DNA of 64,000 nt from Sinorhizobium fredii NGR234 (GTDB lineage: Bacteria; Pseudomonadota; Alphaproteobacteria; Rhizobiales; Rhizobiaceae), in the NCBI RefSeq assembly GCF_000018545.1, contig NC_012587.1, positions 1,922,001 through 1,986,000 on the forward strand, read 5' to 3'. The notes under the pieces are model-generated. The model was given only the letters and a program-made list of their open reading frames with translations, did not search any database and was not told the DNA's origin. Positions 61,105 through 64,000 of the stretch are shown here, piece after piece (the stretch's first letter is position 1; each line of letters starts with the position of its first letter). The position numbers and the translations under genes were made by a program.

Positions 61105-64000
61105 TCAGGCGAGGAGTAAATCTCTAGTCGAGAGCGTCGTGACACCCTTCAGGATCGCCACCAGTTCGAGGTCCGCCTCGCTGCCCTTGCCGTCGGCGTC
61201 GAACCACAGGCGGCCGTTGTCGCTTTCGAACAGAAAGGTGCCCTTCGTGCTGGTCGCCACCGGATCGGCGCCGACGACGAGCGTCACGCTGGCGTCGGCG
61301 GCGGCAATGCCGTAGTCGCTCTTGTCGATCAGCAACTTGTCCTGGCCGCGGGTGAAGTCGGTGATGACGTCGCCCTCGCCGTCGCGGCCGGAACGGTCGA
61401 AGACGAACAGGTCGTTGCCGGTGCCGCCGGTCAGCCAGTCGTCGCCGGCGCCGCCGTTCAGCCGGTCGACGCCGGCGCGGCCGTCGAGGACGTCGTCGGC
61501 CCCACCGCCGTTGAGGGTGTTGGCGAGCGCGTCGCCGCGGAGGACGTCATCATTGCCGCTGCCGTTGATGATCTCGAAGTTCTTCACCGTCAGGCCCTGC
61601 GCCATGCCCCTGTTCGAGGCCTGGCTCTGCAGATCGAGCACGACCGAGATGTCGCTGGCATTCGCGAAGGACAGCGTGTCGGTGCCGGCGCCGCCGTCGA
61701 AGACGTCCGTCCCGCTGAACACGGTGCGCACCAGCGTATCGTTGCCGGCATCGCCGAAGAGGCTGTCGCTGCCGGCGCCGTCGTGCAGCACGTCATTGCC
61801 GGCTCCGCCGCGCAGCGTGTCGTTGCCGGCATTGCCCTCCAGACGATCGTTGAGGCTGCCGCCGGTGACGGTATCCTTGCCGGCACTGCCGAGATAGTTC
61901 AGCACCTCGAAGGCTTTGAACGAGGTGGTCGTGTCGACGGTGGCGCTGCCGGTCGCGAAGCTGAAGGAGATGTCCTTCGTCTGGTTGCGCGCGTCGAGAT
62001 CGAGCGTGTCGGTCCCGGTACCACCGTCGGCGGTGTCGCCGATCCCGGCATAGACGCGGTCATTGCCGTCTTCGCCGGAGATCTTGTCGCGGCCGCCGTA
62101 GAAACCGACGCCGTCGCCCGACAGCGTGTCGTTGCCGAGGCCGCCGGCCAGCGTGTCGTTGCCGAGATTGCCGGCCAGCACGTCGTCGCCGGCGCCGCCG
62201 GTCAGGCTGTCGTGGCCGTTGCCGCCGTGCAAGGCATCATTCAATGCGCCGCCGACGAAGATATCGTTGCCGCTGCCGCCGACGAGCTTCACCCGCTCGA
62301 TGTTCTTGACCGCGACTGGCGCGTTGCTGACGGTGACGGAGGGAGCGAGCTTGAAGGTGACCCCAGCCGTATATTTGGAGAAATCGATCCCCGCGAAATC
62401 GGTACCGGTTCCGCCATCGAGCGTCAGCTTTCCGGTCGAGGCTGTCCGCTCGAACGAGTCGTTGCCGGTGCCGAGATCGACCGTGTTGTTACCAATCAGG
62501 GCACCGCTGTCGCCGACGGTGACCGTGTCGTTGCCGTCGCCGGCGTTGATGACATTGGTGCCGCCGAAGTCGATGAGGCGGTCGTTGCCGGCCCCGGAGG
62601 AGAGGCTGTCATTGCCGGTGCCGCCATCGAGCATGTCGGATCCGGCGGTGCCGATCAGCGTGTCGTTGCCGGCAAAGCCGGAGAAGCTGACGCTCTGGGC
62701 GCTGCCGACCGACTTGACGACGTCATTGCCGGCGCCGAACGACACCCGGTAGTGCTCGAAGTTCTTGAGGCTGGTGCCGTCCGACAGCGTCGCTGTCGCA
62801 TTCGTCGCCGAGAAGCTCAGGCTTGCCGTCGCCGCACGCCGATCGACGATAACCGTATCCGTGCCGGCTCCGCCGTCACCGCTGTCGGCGCCGCCGTCGC
62901 CGAGGGTGACGACATCATTTCCGTCACCGCCCGACACGCTGTCTTTGCCGATGCCCGCATTGAGATTGTCGTTGCCGGCGCCGCCGCTGACCGAGTCGTT
63001 GCCGGCACCGCTATCGACGACGTCGTTGCCCGCTCCGGTGACGATCTTGTTGATCCCGGTGCCGGTCGCAACGATGGTGTAGTGGTCCATGCCGACGAAG
63101 GTCGTGCCGCCGGCCAGCGTGTTGAGCTGCGTCGGCAGCTTTGCCGTGAAATCGCCTGTGAAGTTGCGGATGACCAGGCGATCGCTGCCGCCGGCGTCGG
63201 TGATCGTGTCCTTGCCCTCGCCATAGATGTAGGTGATCGTGTCGTTGCCCAGTCCGCCCTCGACCTTGTCGTCGCCGGCGCCGCCGTCGAGCATGTCGTC
63301 ACCATCATCGCCGAACAGGCTGTCCGTGCCCAGGCCACCGGAAACGGAGTCGGATCCGGTGCCGCCGCGAACGTCGTCGTTGCCGCCGTCGCCGGCAAGA
63401 AAATCGTTGCCATTATCCCCGGTGAGGACATCATTGCCGTCACCGCCGTTGAGGAAATCCAGTCCATAGCCGCCTTTCAGGGTGTCGTTGCCGAGGTCCC
63501 CCATCAGCAAGTCGGCACCGCGGCCGCCGGTCAGCTTGTCGTCGCCCTCGCCCCCCGAGAGCATGTCACTGTAGTTACCGCCAGTGACCATGTCGGCGAA
63601 ATCGGTGCCGGTAATGTAAAACGCTTCGACATTGGTGGCCTGGATGTTGCCTGTCAGCGTCTGCGGCGTAATCCAGTCGCGGATCGTGATGCTAACGCCT
63701 TCCGAGAGTTCGGAATAGTTGACCATCAGGCGGTCCGTGCCCGATCCGCCGTCGACGACGTCGCCGTCGCCAAAGTCGAGCTCGCGCAGCAGCGGCACTT
63801 CCGACATGATCGTATCGCGTCCCGAGCCGCCGTTGATATGGTCGCTCGCGTCACCGCCATCGAGGAAATCATCGCCGCTGTTGCCGTTCACTGTGTCTTC
63901 GCCCGTATCGCCGAAGATCATGTCGCCTTGGAATGAGCCGCTGAGCGTATCGTTTCCGCCCATGCCTAAAATCTGGTCCGTGCCGAAATCGCCATCCAGC
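61105..64000 (-). CDS. Large RTX (hemolysin-type calcium-binding) protein, 5' end missing
   Basis: At least 964 codons are visible and the frame is still open at base 64000. Most of it is nonapeptide GGxGxDxUx repeats, in about eight blocks (for example GGEGDDKLTGGRGADLLMGD), which bind calcium as parallel beta rolls. Spacer domains of about 60-90 residues with short Tyr/Phe motifs separate them. The C-terminus (KGVTTLSTRDLLLA) fits a type I secretion signal. It is probably a secreted adhesin or S-layer-like protein. No transporter genes are in view. Confidence 0.87.
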   Translation of the reverse strand, partial: LDGDFGTDQILGMGGNDTLSGSFQGDMIFGDTGEDTVNGNSGDDFLDGGDASDHINGGSGRDTIMSEVPLLRELDFGDGDVVDGGSGTDRLMVNYSELSEGVSITIRDWITPQTLTGNIQATNVEAFYITGTDFADMVTGGNYSDMLSGGEGDDKLTGGRGADLLMGDLGNDTLKGGYGLDFLNGGDGNDVLTGDNGNDFLAGDGGNDDVRGGTGSDSVSGGLGTDSLFGDDGDDMLDGGAGDDKVEGGLGNDTITYIYGEGKDTITDAGGSDRLVIRNFTGDFTAKLPTQLNTLAGGTTFVGMDHYTIVATGTGINKIVTGAGNDVVDSGAGNDSVSGGAGNDNLNAGIGKDSVSGGDGNDVVTLGDGGADSGDGGAGTDTVIVDRRAATASLSFSATNATATLSDGTSLKNFEHYRVSFGAGNDVVKSVGSAQSVSFSGFAGNDTLIGTAGSDMLDGGTGNDSLSSGAGNDRLIDFGGTNVINAGDGNDTVTVGDSGALIGNNTVDLGTGNDSFERTASTGKLTLDGGTGTDFAGIDFSKYTAGVTFKLAPSVTVSNAPVAVKNIERVKLVGGSGNDIFVGGALNDALHGGNGHDSLTGGAGDDVLAGNLGNDTLAGGLGNDTLSGDGVGFYGGRDKISGEDGNDRVYAGIGDTADGGTGTDTLDLDARNQTKDISFSFATGSATVDTTTSFKAFEVLNYLGSAGKDTVTGGSLNDRLEGNAGNDTLRGGAGNDVLHDGAGSDSLFGDAGNDTLVRTVFSGTDVFDGGAGTDTLSFANASDISVVLDLQSQASNRGMAQGLTVKNFEIINGSGNDDVLRGDALANTLNGGGADDVLDGRAGVDRLNGGAGDDWLTGGTGNDLFVFDRSGRDGEGDVITDFTRGQDKLLIDKSDYGIAAADASVTLVVGADPVATSTKGTFLFESDNGRLWFDADGKGSEADLELVAILKGVTTLSTRDLLLA

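Noticed and set aside
61783..63936. A 717-codon open frame on the plus strand opposite the RTX gene
   Set aside because: It mirrors the RTX repeats, has no ribosome site and reads as a Val/Ala/Asp-rich echo of the repeat unit.

Overview
The window (about 62% G+C) looks like chromosome from a rhizobium, most likely Ensifer/Sinorhizobium or a near relative. This rests on DUF1515- and BA14K-type proteins, many small secreted proteins of rhizobial type, and at least three families of palindromic intergenic repeats resembling RIME elements. The species is an inference.

Layout. 1-17.5 kb is ordinary chromosome: a class III nucleotidyl cyclase (cut at the left edge), a RibD-like reductase, a CBS protein, a TerC/YjbE-type metal exporter, a large MscS channel, a three-gene operon (membrane protein, HlyD-like protein, SulP transporter), a PPK2 kinase, a GFA protein, a DUF924 protein, an SLC13 permease, and four tandem copies of a small lipoprotein. 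17.5-42.5 kb carries the late genes of a short-tailed (P22/SU10-like) prophage, almost all on the minus strand. In transcription order these are a TerS-like protein (separated by host-like genes), TerL, portal, scaffold, major capsid, connector and adaptor proteins, tail hub, a GNAT protein, an S74-chaperone tail protein, tail fibre, then a lysis cassette with overlapping spanin-like genes. Several of these genes are joined by 4-bp ATGA, GTGA or TTGA overlaps.

The most unusual feature is at 34.7-37 kb. A polymorphic-toxin-like gene and its probable immunity gene sit directly behind the portal gene. The toxin starts on a GTG that overlaps the portal stop codon. The pair is followed by a second copy of the 3' half of the portal gene, so the cassette lies between two 1.1-kb direct repeats.

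42.5-50 kb holds small secreted proteins and a phage-like regulatory region: an S24-type repressor facing a DnaA-domain-IV protein across a palindromic operator, then a small operon ending in a nucleotidyltransferase-like protein. No integrase, replication gene or attachment repeat was found. RIME-type repeats and bacterial genes interrupt the phage genes, so the element looks old, rearranged or domesticated.

50-64 kb returns to chromosome: pentapeptide-repeat and Tim44-like proteins, a glycosyltransferase and a Stf0 sulfotransferase, tRNA-Lys(CTT), PhzF, NUDIX, an EEP-type nuclease, a cell-wall enzyme, Gfa, a frameshifted DUF1176 gene, and a large RTX protein cut by the right edge. Two genes (33.8 kb and 60.25 kb) show single-base frameshifts, which could be real decay or sequence errors.
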